A stretch of 64,000 bases of DNA, from contig NC_090444.1 of assembly GCF_031143425.1 (NCBI RefSeq), positions 1,316,895,324-1,316,959,323 of the forward strand, written 5' to 3'. The notes under the pieces were generated by a model that made no database searches, was not told the DNA's origin, and was given only the letters and a program-made list of their open reading frames with translations. Every line of letters starts with the position of its first letter. Position 1 is the first letter of the stretch. Made by a program: the position numbers and the translations under genes. Source of the stretch: Pleurodeles waltl (Eukaryota; Chordata; Amphibia; Caudata; Salamandridae). Shown here piece after piece: positions 46,548 through 58,786 of the stretch.

Positions 46548-49130
46548 TGTAGGAAAGTAGCCTCTTTCTAGCTTGGTTACCCCCACTTTTTGCCTGTTTG
46601 TCAGTGTGTTTGACTGTGCTCACTGGGATCATGCTAACCAGGACAACAGTGACTGTACTCTCGTCTCTAAATTTGGCTGCTGGTAACTCTCTTCCCACAA
46701 TTGCCATACTGGTCCCCCCACATAAGTCCCTAGTATATGGTACCCAGGGCACTGGGGTTCCCGGGGATCCATGTGGGCTGCAGCAGTTATTCTACCACCC
46801 ACAGGGAGCCCCTGCAAAAGGATCTGCAGGCCTGCCATTGCATCCTGCATGAAACTGGTGCATGCACCCGTTTTCACGACAGGTCACCACAAGTCACCCC
46901 TATGGTAGGCCCCCTCAGCCCAGAGGACAGGGTGCAGGTACCTGTGTGTGAGAGCACCCCTGTACTAGCAGAGGTGTCCCCACAAACTCCAGATCCCTTC
47001 CCTGGACTTTGTGAGTGCAGGGACGCCATTTTATATGTGTACTGGACATAGGTCACTACCTATGTTGAGCTACATAATTGTAACTCCAAACCTGGGCATG
47101 TTTGGTATCAAACATGTTGGACTTCTACCCCAATACTGTCACAAGTACTGGAAGTATGATTCCATGCACTCTGGGGGCTCCTTAGAGAACCCCCAGCATT
47201 GCTACCTCTAGTCTTGCAGGGTTTTCTGGGCAGCCCGGGTGCTGCTACCCCTACGACAGGTTTCTGCCCTCCTGCTGCTTGATCTGATCAAGCCCAGAAA
47301 GGCAGAACGAATGACTTCCTTTGGGAGAGGGACCATCTCCCTTTGGAAATCGGTATCACTGACTTGGGAGGGGTAGCCTCCCCAAGCGACTGGTTTGCAG
47401 TGAATGGCACAATTGGTGCCCTCCGTGCATAAACCAGTCCACACCGGTTCAGGGACCCCCCCCACCTGGTCCCTGCTCTGGCACTGAACTGGACATTTGA
47501 AAGGGGAATGACTACTCCCCTGCCAATCACCACCCCTGGGGTGGTGCCCAGAGCTCCTCCAAAGGGTTCCTGGGTTCTGTCATCTTGTTTCCAAGGTTGG
47601 CAGGGAACTCTGGGGGGCATATGAATGGCCAGGCAGGTAACATCAGAGCCCCCTCCTGATAGGTGCTTACCTGGTTAGCTGACCAATGCCCCTTTAAGGG
47701 CTATTTAGAGTCACTCTCTTGGGTGGGTCCTCAGACTCGGCTTGCAAGATTCAAGCAGGATTGCTCTGCAACCTTTGCTTTGATTTCTGGCCTCTGGAAC
47801 AGCGACTGGAAGCTCCAGGACCCGACGAGCTGCTTCCCAGAAGAAAGGACTCTTCAGCAACATTGTTTCCAGGGCTCCTGCCAACTTTGCAACATTTCCC
47901 TCGCCGTGCATCATCAGAAGACTGCAACTCTTCAGCCTGCACATGAAGAAGGAATCTCTCTCGGAGTGAAGGAGCCACTTCCATGCAACAACAAGCACCT
48001 ACAACAAGCAACGACCGGCTGCATGGCTCCCCTCTCCTGCTGAGATGTGTGGATCCTGCATCACGGGTTGTAGTCCAGAGTAGTCCTCTTGGTACTCTCT
48101 GCCAGCTGTCCAACTTTTTTGTGGGGAGTTAAGCCTTTGCCTTTCATATGCAGGGCAGTACCCCTGTACACTGTGTCTCTTGCAGCTGCCAAGGCTTGTT
48201 TGCATCTCCTCTAAGGGATCTTCAGGCAATGTGTAGCTCCAGCCCCCAGGACTCCATCCTCCAAAGCACTGCCTCCTGTGTGGATCTCCTGCAGCGTGGG
48301 ATCCTCTTTTGTAGTGCTGTGTGGGCTTCTTCTGTGGCTGTGTCCTCGTACTGTGGGACTCCTGTGGGTGTTGCCTCTGCTCCTGTGGACTCTCTGCAAA
48401 GGTCCCCTGTGACTCCCCCTCCTGGGTTGAGTCTTCTTGGGCCTTACTTGTCCCTGGCAACACCTCTTTTTCACTAACCGCGAGTTTGCCTTTACCAAAA
48501 CGTGTTGGTGGAATTCCTGCACTGACACCAGTCTGCAATCTTCCTTCCATCTTGGGGCTTCATCTGGATCCTTCAAGAACTCTTCTCCGGCTCCAGGAAT
48601 GCAGTGCTGACCTGTTCTTCATCACCGTCGACCAACTCCTGCATTCACAGCTGGGTGGGTAGAAGCCCCTACTACTCCTGGACTCCATTGTGACTCTTGG
48701 ACTTGGTCCCCTCTCTCTACAGATCTTCTTTCTTCAGGAATACACCGCTGGTTTTCTTGCAGTCAGTCTTGTCTGGGTGTCTTTTTCTTCTTTTCCTCCT
48801 TTTGGGTGGTTTGGGGAAAATCCAGTGTTTTACTCCTGCATTCCTGGTCACTGAGGGGTACTGTGGTACTTACCTTTGTGGTTTTCTGATTCCCCCAGCT
48901 CCCCTCTACACATTTTACCTTGTTCGCACTCCATATTTTTTAGTATATGGTTTGTGCTCCCCCTAGGGTCACTTTTGGTTATTGCTATTTGCACTGTTTT
49001 CTAACCTTTCCTATGCCTGTTTCTGAAAAGCAGTGTATATATTTAGTGTATTACTTACCTCCTAAGGGTGGGTTACCTGTCTAGTATGTTGTGGTGATTT
49101 GTTCCAAAAATAAAGTACCTTTATTTTTGT
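46548..49130 (+). repeat. Solo LTR, second LTR family (about 2.6 kb)
   Basis: It begins TGTAGGAAAGTAGCC. GTGGT precedes it (46543-46547) and follows it (49131-49135), a 5-bp duplication. The gag of D7 resumes directly after. AATAAAGTACC lies near the 3' end (about 49109). The terminal bases are GT, not CA, so the end has mutated or the boundary is off by a few bases. There is no internal coding; the frames across it are chance. Confidence 0.8.
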
Positions 49131-49135
49131 GTGGT

Positions 49136-50204
49136 GAGTAGGGCCCCATAGACTTTGCGGTTTCAGAATCCTTTTTGAGCTTTTCTATGGTGGTGCCAAC
49201 CTCTTGACCAAACAAGTGTTCCCTGTCAAAAGCCATGTTGAGAACTGCCTGCTGAATTTCTGACTTGGAGCCTTAACATCTCAGCCAAGCATGCCTTCTA
49301 ATGATAATACTGGTTTTAATACCAAGTGCTGCGGTATCTTATCAGCTGCATCAGTGTCACACCTAAAGTAGTTTGGTCTTATGAAACTATTTCCTGTCCC
49401 CTTTTGCAATGCAACTCTGGGAGGTACTGGAGAAGATCCTCTATCTCGTCCCAGTGGGCCCTACCATAACATGCCAAAAGCATCTGCTAATTGGCATTAC
49501 ACCAATGATTGGCAGTTTGTGCAGGTATTCTTTTCTCTGCTGCATCAAGTTTTTTGCTCTTGTTATGCATCTTCTGTTTTGCTGTTAGCACGTTGCCTAC
49601 AACAATAGTCAGGAAGTAATTGTGATCTAATATATATACGGTCTGTAGGTGTCGCCTTATATTTTTTATTGACCCATAAGGTAACAACTCTAGACCTAAC
49701 AGGTTCTTTAAAAATGTATGTGGCATGTCTAAGCATACCTAGTAACATAGGCAAAAACAGACTTTATGGGTGATAATCAGTGTATCGAAGAGAAAATCCT
49801 CTTCAATAGGGGCAGTGTGCATTTGTAGATTGTGATACGCAGCTGCCTGTGCAATGACCTGCTGATATTAAGTTGCATCTTCAGGAGGTGAAGGGAGAGC
49901 AGGGTATAAGTCAGGGTCATTAGGTAATATGGGATCTGGATCATAGGAATCCCATGGGTCAAGATCTTGTGGAATGTCCCCTAAATCAAGTCCGTGACAT
50001 GGTGTTGAAACTTGTGGAGAAAATTGTGGCTCAGGTGGGGATTTTGGAGGTGGTGGAGAAGTAGGAGGAAGTACAGGAGAATACGATGGACAAGGCTGAG
50101 GTTGAACTGAAGCCTGGTCCTTGGAGACTTTTTTTTTTTTTTAAGGAGGAGGAACAGTGTCCAAGGTCTTTTGAAAAAGTCTACTTTTTATTGGGACAGG
50201 GGGA
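49136..50204 (-). pseudogene. DIRS-D7 gag-like ORF1, middle part
   Basis: By comparison with D11, the minus strand around 49480-49730 gives FDAAEKR-like KLDAAEKRIPAQTANHW and LGMLRHATYIFKEPV, clearly homologous to D11 FDAAGKRVASQAANQW and LPGMLRHAKQIFEEPV. Frameshifts break it into short pieces. Confidence 0.8.
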
Positions 50205-50589
50205 GGTAATGCTTTTTCTGGTGGATACACTAGTTACCTGTGGATTCCTCACCTTATGAATTCTCCCATGCACCAGCATCCGACAGATAATCTTCTTCCC
50301 AGCTCTCCACGTCGAGGAGGACGTCACAATTCCACAGCTCCACGCGACTCCGTCTGACGTCACCGTGCCAATAAGAGATCCTCGCCGGCATGCTGACGTC
50401 CGTTTCACCCATTTTTTACGTGCCTTTGAGGCGAACAGGTGAAAACTGACCTCACAATACCTCCAATTAATACATATATACTTAAAACCACAATGGAATA
50501 GAATCAAAGGCATAATTTATATATACACATAATCACCAAAATCTATATACACTTGTAAAACAAAAATCTTAGTGCAACCAGACAGGCAA

Positions 50590-50720
50590 CGGGGAGGCGG
50601 GTGGGACTGTGAGGAATCCACAGGTTGCTAGTGTATCCACCAGAAAAAGCGTTACCAAAGGTAAGTAACTTGTTCTTCTGATGGATACAACTACCCGTGG
50701 ATTCCTCACCTTATGAAGGG
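50590..50720. repeat. DIRS-D8 internal complementary region
   Basis: GTGAGGAATCCACAGGTTGC through GTATCCACCAGAAAAAGCG (complement of the left end) meets GGTAAGTAAC, then TCTGATGGATACAACTACCC (complement of the right end). Confidence 0.85.
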
Positions 50721-50763
50721 AGTTCCAAAGCAGTACCGCACTCGTAGGTGGGTGCCTGAATGG

Positions 50764-52142
50764 TTACACCAAGAAATCCTGCAATACAGATTGTGCAAAA
50801 TAGCTGTCCCTCCTAACCTCTGAATCCAAGTAGTAATGCTTTGCGAAGGGGTGGAGGGATGCCCAAGTTGCCGCCTTGCAAATATCCACCACCAGGACCG
50901 CCCTTGCCAGGGCCGAATTGGCGGACTTAGCCCTGGTGGAATGGGCTCTAATACCCTCAAGGAGAACCTTCTTTGCCAACGAGTAGCAAACCTTGATACA
51001 GAGAATGACCCACCTGGAGATCGTTCTTTTATGGACCACTCTGCCCTTCCTCTGTCCAATATACTCCACAAACAGCTGGTCCTCCTGGCGAAAGTCTTTC
51101 GTCCTTTCAATATAAAAACTGAGAGCCCTTTTAGGGTCCAAACGGTGGAGCCTCTCTTCCTCCTTCGAGGGGTGAGGAGGAGGGTAGAAAGATGGAAGGG
51201 TAATGGTCTGCCCATATGAAAAAGAGTGACAACTTTTGGTAGGAAAGTCGCCCTGGTTTTCAGCACCACTTTATCAGGAAAGAATAAGGTAAAGGGGGGT
51301 TTAACAGAAAGAGCTTGAAGCTCAACCACACGCTTAGCCGAGGTTTTAGCAATGAGAAAAAACGTCTTAAGAACTAGAGACCTTAGCGGGCAGGAAAGCA
51401 TAGGTTCGAATGGTGACCCCATTAAAAAAAAGTTAAAATGAGATTCAGATCCCACTGAGGTATATGAAAAGGAGTGGGAGGAAAACTATTAGTTAAACCT
51501 TTTAAAAACCTAATAACAATAGGCGATTTAAACAAGGAGGGCTGATCCGTAAGACAAAAAGGCTGACAGCGCCGCCAAATAGCCTTGAATTGTAGCAACT
51601 GCACAACCCTTCTGTGCTAAAGCAAACAATAGAACAACGGAGAGGTGGGCCCTTAAAGGATCCATTTGCTTCTCTCCACACCAAGCCACGAATTTCACCC
51701 ACCTGCCGGCATAAACAGTCTTAGTGGAGTGTCGCATGGCCGATAGAATAACATCCACTACCTCTGGTGGGAGAGAGAAAGAAGTCTGGTTGCCCCGTTC
51801 AATCTCCAGGCATGAAGGTGCAGGCTCTGGAGGTGGGGGTGTAGAACCTGCCCCTGCGACTGCAAGAGGAGGTCTGCCCTGAGAGGGAGACGGAGCGGAG
51901 GGCACAGCGAGAGTTGGAGAAGGTCCGTGTACCACACCCTTCTTGGCCAATCCGGGGCTATTAAAATGACCTGAGCCCGATCTTGGCAAATCTTCCTCAG
52001 AAGTCGAGGAATCCAGGGTATGGGGGAAATACGTAAAGCAACTGGTTGCACCAAGAGATCTGAAACGCATCCCCCAAAGCTCCTTGCACCGGATACTGGA
52101 GGCTGCAGAATGACGGGCAGTGTGTGTTCTCCCGGGTGGCAA
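50764..52142 (-). pseudogene. DIRS-D8 tyrosine recombinase, frameshifted
   Basis: The 52142-51528 frame gives FSLPPEVVDVILSAM and the core-binding GYLAALSAFLS. The 51604-51422 and 51455-50706 frames carry the middle, with KRVVELQALS at the catalytic-Arg position. Here the residue pair is Lys-Arg where D3 and D11 have Arg-Arg. The 51141-50764 frame gives HSTRAKSANSAL, WASLHPFAKHYYLDS and the end VLQDFLV. At least three frame changes are needed. Confidence 0.82.
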
Positions 52143-53433
52143 ACTGATCTATCCCTGGAAAACCCCACATCTGAAAGATGTACAGGACCGGATCCAGATG
52201 GAGACATCACTAGTGATTGGCTGAAAAATGCCAACAGTGTCCGCAAATACGTTGAGCACTCCGGCCAGATGATTTGCTACCAAGCAAATACAATGGTCCC
52301 GAAGCCAGGACCAGAGTCGCGGAGCTTCTCTGCAGAGAAGGTACGACCCCACTCCTCCCTGTTTGTTTATTTACCACATTGCGGTAGTGTTGTCCGTCAG
52401 GACCTGAACCGACTGGCCGCGAAGGGACGGGAGGAAGGCCTTGACAGCCAGACGTATCACCTGCAATTCCAACAGATTGATATGAAAAGTCTGTTCCACT
52501 GGAGACCAACAAACCTTGATCTCCAGGTCCCCCTGATGAGCTCCCCATCCTAGTGTGGAAGCATCCGTCATGACTGTGGCTCCCAAAGGTGGCAGTGAGA
52601 ACTGCCTTCCTTGGGAAAGGTTGCTGTCCACAGCCCACCATCGAAGATCCGCTCCAGCGTCTCTGGAGATCGTTATCGACTCCTCAAGATCCCCTTTGTG
52701 TTGAAACCACTGCTTGCGGTGGCACCACTGGAGAGCCCTCATGTGCCAACGTGCATGAGTGACCAACAGAATGCAAGAAGCGAACAGACCAAGCAGGCGT
52801 AGGACCTTGAGGACTGGAACAACCGCTCCATTTTGAAACATTGGAATCAACGCCTGAATGTCCTGTATCCGCTGAGGCGATTCAATGTTGTATCCAGTAC
52901 TGCCCCTTTGAACAGGAGGCGCTGAGAGGGCTCCAGGTGAGACTTGGGTACATTTATCGTAAAACCCAGACTGAACAACTGAGGTGTCATCTGGCAAGTG
53001 ATGCAACACACGCTGGACACTTGGCTTTGATCAACCAATCGTCCAGGTAAGGGAATACCAATATCCCCTTCCTTCTGAGACTTGCTGCAACCACTGCCAT
53101 CACCTTCGTGAAGACTTGAGGTGCTGAAGTAAGACCAAATGGAAGGACCGCAAACTGGTAGTGTTGCGACCCCGCCAAAAAACGGAGATACTTCCTGTGC
53201 GACTTGAGTATAGGGATATGAAAGTAAGCATTGTGCAAGTCAACAGACACCATCCAATCCTCTCTGTTCAACGCCAGAAGTACCTGTGCTAGAGTCAGCA
53301 TCTTGAACTTTTCCTGTTTGAGTAACCAGTACAAACTCCTCAGGTCTAGAATTGCTCTCAAATGACCGTCCTTCTTGGGAATCAGGAAGTATCTTGAATT
53401 ACAAACCTGACCCCTTTCCTGCTCTGGAACCAA
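51758..53433 (-). pseudogene. DIRS-D8 RT-RNase H-methyltransferase, frameshifted
   Basis: RT (53433-52987): YFLIPKKDGH, DLHNAYFHIPIL, LPFGLTSAPQVFTK and VFPYLDDWLIKA with an intact YLDD. RNase H (53009-52371): VMTDASTLGWGAH, LLELQVIRLAVKAF, VLTDNTTAMW. The methyltransferase-like end (52246-51758 frame) has VILIAPDWPRRVWYTDLL. Each domain is complete but sits in a different frame. Confidence 0.85.
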
Positions 53434-53875
53434 TTCTACTGCACCTTTTTACAACAGGATTTGACCCTCCTGCTGCAACAGGAGATGGTCTTTTGAACAA
53501 AATGAGGGATGGGGAGGTGGGGGAGGGGGAAACTCCTGAAAAGGGAGAGCATATCTTTTCCTCACAATATTCAGAACCCAGGAGTCTGATGTAATCAATT
53601 CCCAATTGTGGAGAAAAAGACATAACCTTCTCCCTACAGGAGAAGTGTGGTTGAAAATGGGCAGAAAACTAGGACTGCTTCCCTTGTTGTCGTCCAGAGG
53701 AAGAGGATGATGCAGGGTGCTGCTGGGTGGCCCCTCTTATCGGAACCCTTCCTGCCCTCTAAAGGACCTATAAGGGAGGCTGGCAGGCAGTTGGACTGTG
53801 GACGGGGGTCTCCCACAGTAAACTGCTACACGCCTAAACCCCCTGAACCTCCAAAAGGACCTGAAAGGGGTAGTA

Positions 53876-55530
53876 GTGGAGGCCTGCAAACCCAAAGACT
53901 TTGCTGTGGCCCGACTGTCTTCAAAGCGCTCTCAGGCAGAGTCAGCTTTATCACCAAAAAGTTTTTCCACATCAAAGAGCAAGTCCAAGAGAGCAGTCTG
54001 TACATCAGAAGAAAAGCCAGAGGACCTCAACCATGCATGCCTCCTGGTAGCAATAGAGGTACCCATCGCCCTGGCCACTGAGTCTGTAGAATACAGACCA
54101 GACTGGATTATCTGTTTTGCTGCAGCCTGAGCATCCAACAGGAGTTCTCCACATTGTCCCTGCACCTCCTGCGGCAGGTCCGGAACCATAGCCCTAGCTG
54201 AATCCATCAGGGCGTGCACATATCTGCCCAGAACACAGATAGCATTTGCTGCCTTGAGGGCCATACTGCAAGAAGAAAAGGTTTTCTTCGCAGATTGCTC
54301 CATCCTTTTGGATTCCCTGTCCGACGGAATCACAGGTAAGGAGCCTGATGCAGACCGTGTGAAACAAGAGGCCTGAACCACCAGACTCTCCAGGGTAGGA
54401 TGTTTTGATAAGAATCCTGGATCCCCAGGTACCACTCTGTATCTCCTTGCCACAGATCTATTGACAGCAGGTGACAACACAGGCTTCCTCCATTGTTATA
54501 AGATAGGCTCTGTAAGAGCATCATTAAACGGAAGCAATGGATTCGCCGAAGTAGAAGAAGGGTGCAGGACCTCAGTCCAGATATTTGTTTTGACCTCTGC
54601 ATCAGGCAACGGAAGAACCAAAACATTTGCAGCCTTCCTAATCACAGTGTGGAAAGAGGCCGCCTCCTCCATAAACTCCCCTGGTGAAGAAACATCCCAT
54701 TCCGGGGAAGTGTCTAGCCCACTGGCCAAATCCAGCCCTTGATATTCCCCCAAGGGCTCCACAATCTCCCCTTCTTCCAACAACTGCCTCTGGTACTCTT
54801 CTTCCTCCAAAAGTCTTAAAGCCTTTCTACATGACCTCAGCCTGGCCTCTAACCTCGGCGTCGACATAGAATTAGCTGACGTTGAGGACACAGGCTTCAG
54901 AACTGACAGGCGCAGAACCGGAAAAGAAGGCTGACTTCGGTCTAATCCGGAGCCATCCGGCACCGGAGCGGATCCCATCGGTGCCGTAGACACCGGAGGC
55001 TCCATCATCGGTGTCGACTGAAGGGGTGATGAGATCGGCGCCGTAGGTCTAGAAGGCGATGTCATCGGAACCGCAGGTCCCTGAGGCGACGTCATCGGCG
55101 CCGAACCGGCACCCTCTGCCGGATAAAAGGACATAAACGGCGCTGCCTTGAAGGGAGCCGTGGAGCCCAACGAAAATGCTAAAGGACCCGTGGGACCATC
55201 CGGTGCACCAGCAGGGGCCATAGCATTAAACACAGTAAACATGGCATTTAAAAATGCCACCGGATCCGCTCCCAGAGCTGTGAAGGCAGGATGCCGCTGG
55301 TCTCCATGTTGCACCTGCGCTTGTTGAGCATCTGAATCCTGTGCCACAGGAGAAAATCGAGGACTCTCTGGAGGTGCGACTACCTCGAAGACCGACGGCG
55401 CCGGAAAAGCCTGAGGGCTCTGAGGTTGTGGAGTCACAGTCGGACTAACCTCCCACGTCGCACAGCGCCACGGAGATGGAGACCTGGACCTTGAACAGCT
55501 CTGAGCGACACCAAGAGTCATGAAGACGTC
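53876..55530 (-). pseudogene. DIRS-D8 gag-like ORF1, frameshifted
   Basis: The main frame, 55521-54496, is Pro/Ser/Ala-rich with an acidic tail. The 54480-53932 frame continues with SDRESKRMEQSAKKTFSS, RRHAWLRSSGFSSDVQ and FGDKADSA, the C-terminal signature shared with D1, D5 and D6. The Cys-rich N-terminus (MSVTDPHDDCLWCL) lies further upstream, around 55680-55730, in another frame. Confidence 0.75.
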
Positions 55531-56539
55531 GCCTCTTGTGTTTCTTCGACGAAGTGTGAGTAGAGGACCTGTGATGACTCATGTCCTTTCTTTGCCTTAG
55601 CCAAAAAGAGTTTGGCCTCCCTCTCCTTCAGAGCTTTAGGATTCATGCTCTGGCAGATACACACTCCTCGACATCATGCTCAGAGCTCAAACACCAAAGA
55701 CAATCATCATGGGGGTCAGTAACCGACATGCGACCCCCGAACTCTCGACATGGCTTAAATCCAGACTTCCTGGGAGGAGACATTGTAACCAGAAACAAGA
55801 TGGAACACCTTCAACGGTAGCGAGAGCTAGGAGAAAACAGTTAGCATCGAAGGCCCAGAAAAAAGGGAACTGACGTCAGCACGCCGGCGAGGACCTCTTA
55901 TTGGCACAGTGATGTCAGACGGAGTTGCGTGGAGCCGTGCAATTGTGACGTCCTCGTCGACGTGGAGAGCTGGGAAAAAGATTTTCCGTTGGATGCTGGC
56001 GCATGGGAGAATTCATAAGGTGAGGAATCCACAGGTAGTTGTATCCATCAGAAGCAATTATTTTTCCTGTGCCCTTCTGGATGTGGAGCTGGCACTGACA
56101 AGTGTTCATTATTTTGAAGATTGGCTTTACTAGTGAAGCTGCTCCTGAGGAGTGGGTGGAGTCTCAGTAAGACAGAATCTTTGGTTCCGAGGTTTTCAGA
56201 GTGAAAACCCTGGGTCGACTCGAAGTTGTCGGCTCCGAAGCAGATGTGAAAGGCTTCTTACTCGGAGCAGAAAAGCTCAGATCAAAGGGCTGCTCGATCT
56301 TGAGACTGTGTGAGATGCTGCCGAGCCGGAGATCGATGCCGAAGACTGCTTACTCTTGGCTATTTTCGTTGCAGAGTCAGGTCATCCAAATGTAACTTTT
56401 GGATCGGACCATGCCCCGAAGGCAGTGGTGGACCGACAACCTGTTTGTGGGCTTCTTTAGAGACTTTATATGGGCGGTCGGGGCAGATGTACTCACGGGT
56501 TGCGTTGAGGTGTGAGGCTGACTTTCGATGTCATAGCGT

Positions 56540-57106
56540 CCAACTATGAATCTTAATAAGGCAGCTGTTGCTGCTTTACCTCTGGTAGGATGGGTTTAGT
56601 CTGGCAAGTAGGTGAATATTGGCTAACTGACAGGAAAACACTATATATGAAACTATCCATTGAGAAATGGTTTGCTTGGAAGAAGCTATGCCTGTTCTCA
56701 CTGGGCCATAGTTGACAAACAGGTGATCTAACTGTCTGATTCTTTGTTTTATCTAGAGAAAACTTTAATACTCTTAACATCTAAAGAATATAATTCTCCC
56801 TTCGCTAGGGATTCGGAAAGAAAGTTGGTAGTGAAATAGTATTGTTAATGTGGAAATCAGACACCACTTTGGGGGAGAAAGCTAGGATGGGTTCTTATGA
56901 CCACACTATTAAAGTAAAAAAACGTATATAGTTCTTTGGCACAAGGAGACTCAATTTCTGACAAACTGAAATAATAGCTACTACAAAGCTGCTTTCTATG
57001 TAAGATATTACAAAGCGGCTCTGTGTATTGGTCGAAAAGGAGAATCCATGAGCTTTGAAAGGACAAGAATTAGCTCACATGGAGGAGAAGGAGGCCTAAC
57101 CAGAGG
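56540..57106 (-). pseudogene. DIRS-D9, YR fragment only
   Basis: The minus strand gives SFLPQSGV (57066-57040), then VLKFSLDKTKN and YSPTCQTKPILPEVKQQQ (56780-56560), matching the YR of D3 between about 17440 and 18000. Both ends are cut: the right end by D10, the left end by a junction to D7 gag. Confidence 0.7.
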
Positions 57107-57429
57107 AAGAAATTAGTTACTTACCTGTAACTGCAGTTATCCGGCATTGGTATCTTTCATAGATTCACATGCTTGAATCTTCCCCGAAATAGGAGTCCCA
57201 CGGTATCCTATAAAGCTGTATATAATAACCATAGAGCCTACAATGCAAATAAGCCTAAATTTGCTAGTTTGTCCATGTCATTTTGTTAAATGGAACAAAC
57301 TTGAACCATAACCAATCAGGCCACAACACTCCCAAGAGAAGCTCCCTTCCTCAGTTTTTTTGCATGAGAGTGAACTATGTTACCAGAGTCAATAAAAGGG
57401 AGCCTCTAAGGGGAGGAGGGCAGGTCTCA

Positions 57430-57510
57430 TGTGAATCTACAGGTAAGTAACTAATTTCTTATCCAGTATTGGATCTTTCATAGAGTCACGTGCTTGAATC
57501 CGAATAACAA
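57430..57510. repeat. DIRS-D10 internal complementary region
   Basis: CATGTGAATCT joins ACAGGTAAGTAACTAATTTC, then ATCCAGTATTGGATCTTTCA. Relative to the left end at 57107-57180, about 30 bases (those holding ATGAAAGATACCAATGCC) are missing from its first half. Confidence 0.75.
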
Positions 57511-57611
57511 GCAGTATAATAAAATTGAAGTGATTGGTGGGAATTAAAGTTTTTTTTATTTTTCTATTTCATATAATCAACTATACATAGCAGTCCTAGT
57601 AACATCATACT

Positions 57612-58786
57612 CTATGTAGAGATGTTTAACTTGGAACAATAATAAGAAAATACAGGAATAACAGATATAATCACCAGTAACAGAAAACAAAATTCTACAT
57701 TACCATAGAGGCTCACCTTACTGGAAAAGGTGTCGTAGAGCTGCTTGACCCACAGCCGCATCCGTCCTACGGGTGGCCTGAAGGCAGAAGTGCTTTGTGA
57801 AGGAGTGGGTACTCTTCCAAGTAGCAGCACGGCATATTTGATCTAGCAGAACCTTAGCAAACTAAGCCACGGAGGTAGAAACTGCCCTTGTTGAATGTGC
57901 TCTAGGCCAGTGGTTCCCAACCTTTTGACTTCTGTGGACCCCAACTTTATCATTAATGGAATCCAGGGACCCCCACTGAATCATCATTGGATTCCGGGGA
58001 CCCCCACTGAGTCATTACTGGAAGCATGGGATCTAATTTGTCAATATTTGTTAACATTTTTTGATTTTCTAAGCAGTCGCGGACCCCCTGATAAGGCTTT
58101 GCGGACCCCCAGGGGTCCCCGGACCACAGGTTGGGAACCACTGCTCTAGGCCATCTTTGTAGAGGTTTTCCTGCTGTAGAATGGTAGAACTGTATAGTTC
58201 TCAATAGCCACCTTGCTATCGTTGACTTTGTTACTGCAGAACCCTGACACCCAGGTCGGTAGGAGAGTAATAATTGCTCAGATTTGCGAAACGTTTTAGT
58301 TCATTGAAGATAGAACTTAAGACATCTCGTCACATCCAATGTGTGGAGGGATTTTTCTGCTGGTGGTGTTGGATTGGGAAAATATGTTCAGAGAATAACT
58401 GGCTGATTGAGATGAAATTGAGAAGAAAATTTAGGAATGAATTTTGGATTTGTTTTGAGAATGACAAAATCCTCAGTAAAACGCAGAAAATGCTTCTGTG
58501 TTATGAAAGCTTGGATTTCACTGACTCTTCTGGTGGAAGTGATTGTTAGAAGGAAAGCTATCTTCCACGTAAGGAACTTGAGGTCAGCCTTATGTATGGG
58601 TTCAAACAGGGGTTTAATCAGTTGTGAGAGTACAACATTAAGGTGGCATTCAGGAGGACATAACATTACTGGAGGAAAGACTCTGAATAAACCTCTCACA
58701 AATTTTTTTATTAGACGTGATGAACAAAGTGAGGCTCTGGATGAAAAACGTCTGTATAACAAGATTGCTGCCAAATGTACTTTCAC
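57612..58786 (-). pseudogene. DIRS-D10 tyrosine recombinase, split by a hAT element
   Basis: The best frame (58786-58388) has VHLAAILLYRRF, the catalytic-Arg motif TRRVSEIQAF and KTNPKFIPKF. The C-terminal part is at 57612-57900, beyond the hAT insertion, with frame changes. The HxxR box lies at the insertion site. Decayed. Confidence 0.75.
57908..58143. mobile_element. Non-autonomous hAT element, 236 bp
   Basis: It opens CAGTGGTTCCCAACC and closes GGTTGGGAACCACTG, perfect 15-bp terminal inverted repeats. CTCTAGGC at 57900-57907 and 58144-58151 is the exact 8-bp target duplication expected for hAT transposases. There is no coding. Internal repeats of GGACCCCCACTGAATCAT type are present. Confidence 0.96.

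Larger units (their letters stand above)
50205..56055 (-). mobile_element. DIRS-type retrotransposon D8, structurally complete
   Basis: The left inverted repeat (50212-50405: GGATTCCTCACCTTATGAATTCTCCC type) pairs with the right one (55868-56055), about 190 bp each. The internal complementary region at 50590-50720 carries both ends. Minus-strand gag, RT/RNase H/methyltransferase and YR are all present with frameshifts. It is inserted cleanly into the gag of D7. Confidence 0.9.
46205..56535 (-). mobile_element. DIRS-type element D7, interrupted by an LTR and by D8
   Basis: Three pieces belong together: 46205-46547 (start of RT and C-terminus of gag), 49136-50204 (gag middle) and 56056-56535 (gag N-terminal region). 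They read in order against D11 (62270-62560, 62590-63640, 63640-63950). Between them sit a solo LTR and the complete D8. RT beyond 46205 and the 5' end beyond 56535 are missing. Confidence 0.75.

Noticed and set aside
48148..48477. Overlapping open frames in 47700-48966 on both strands
   Set aside because: All lie within a solo LTR with low-complexity C/T-rich sequence; no homology to any protein is recognised.
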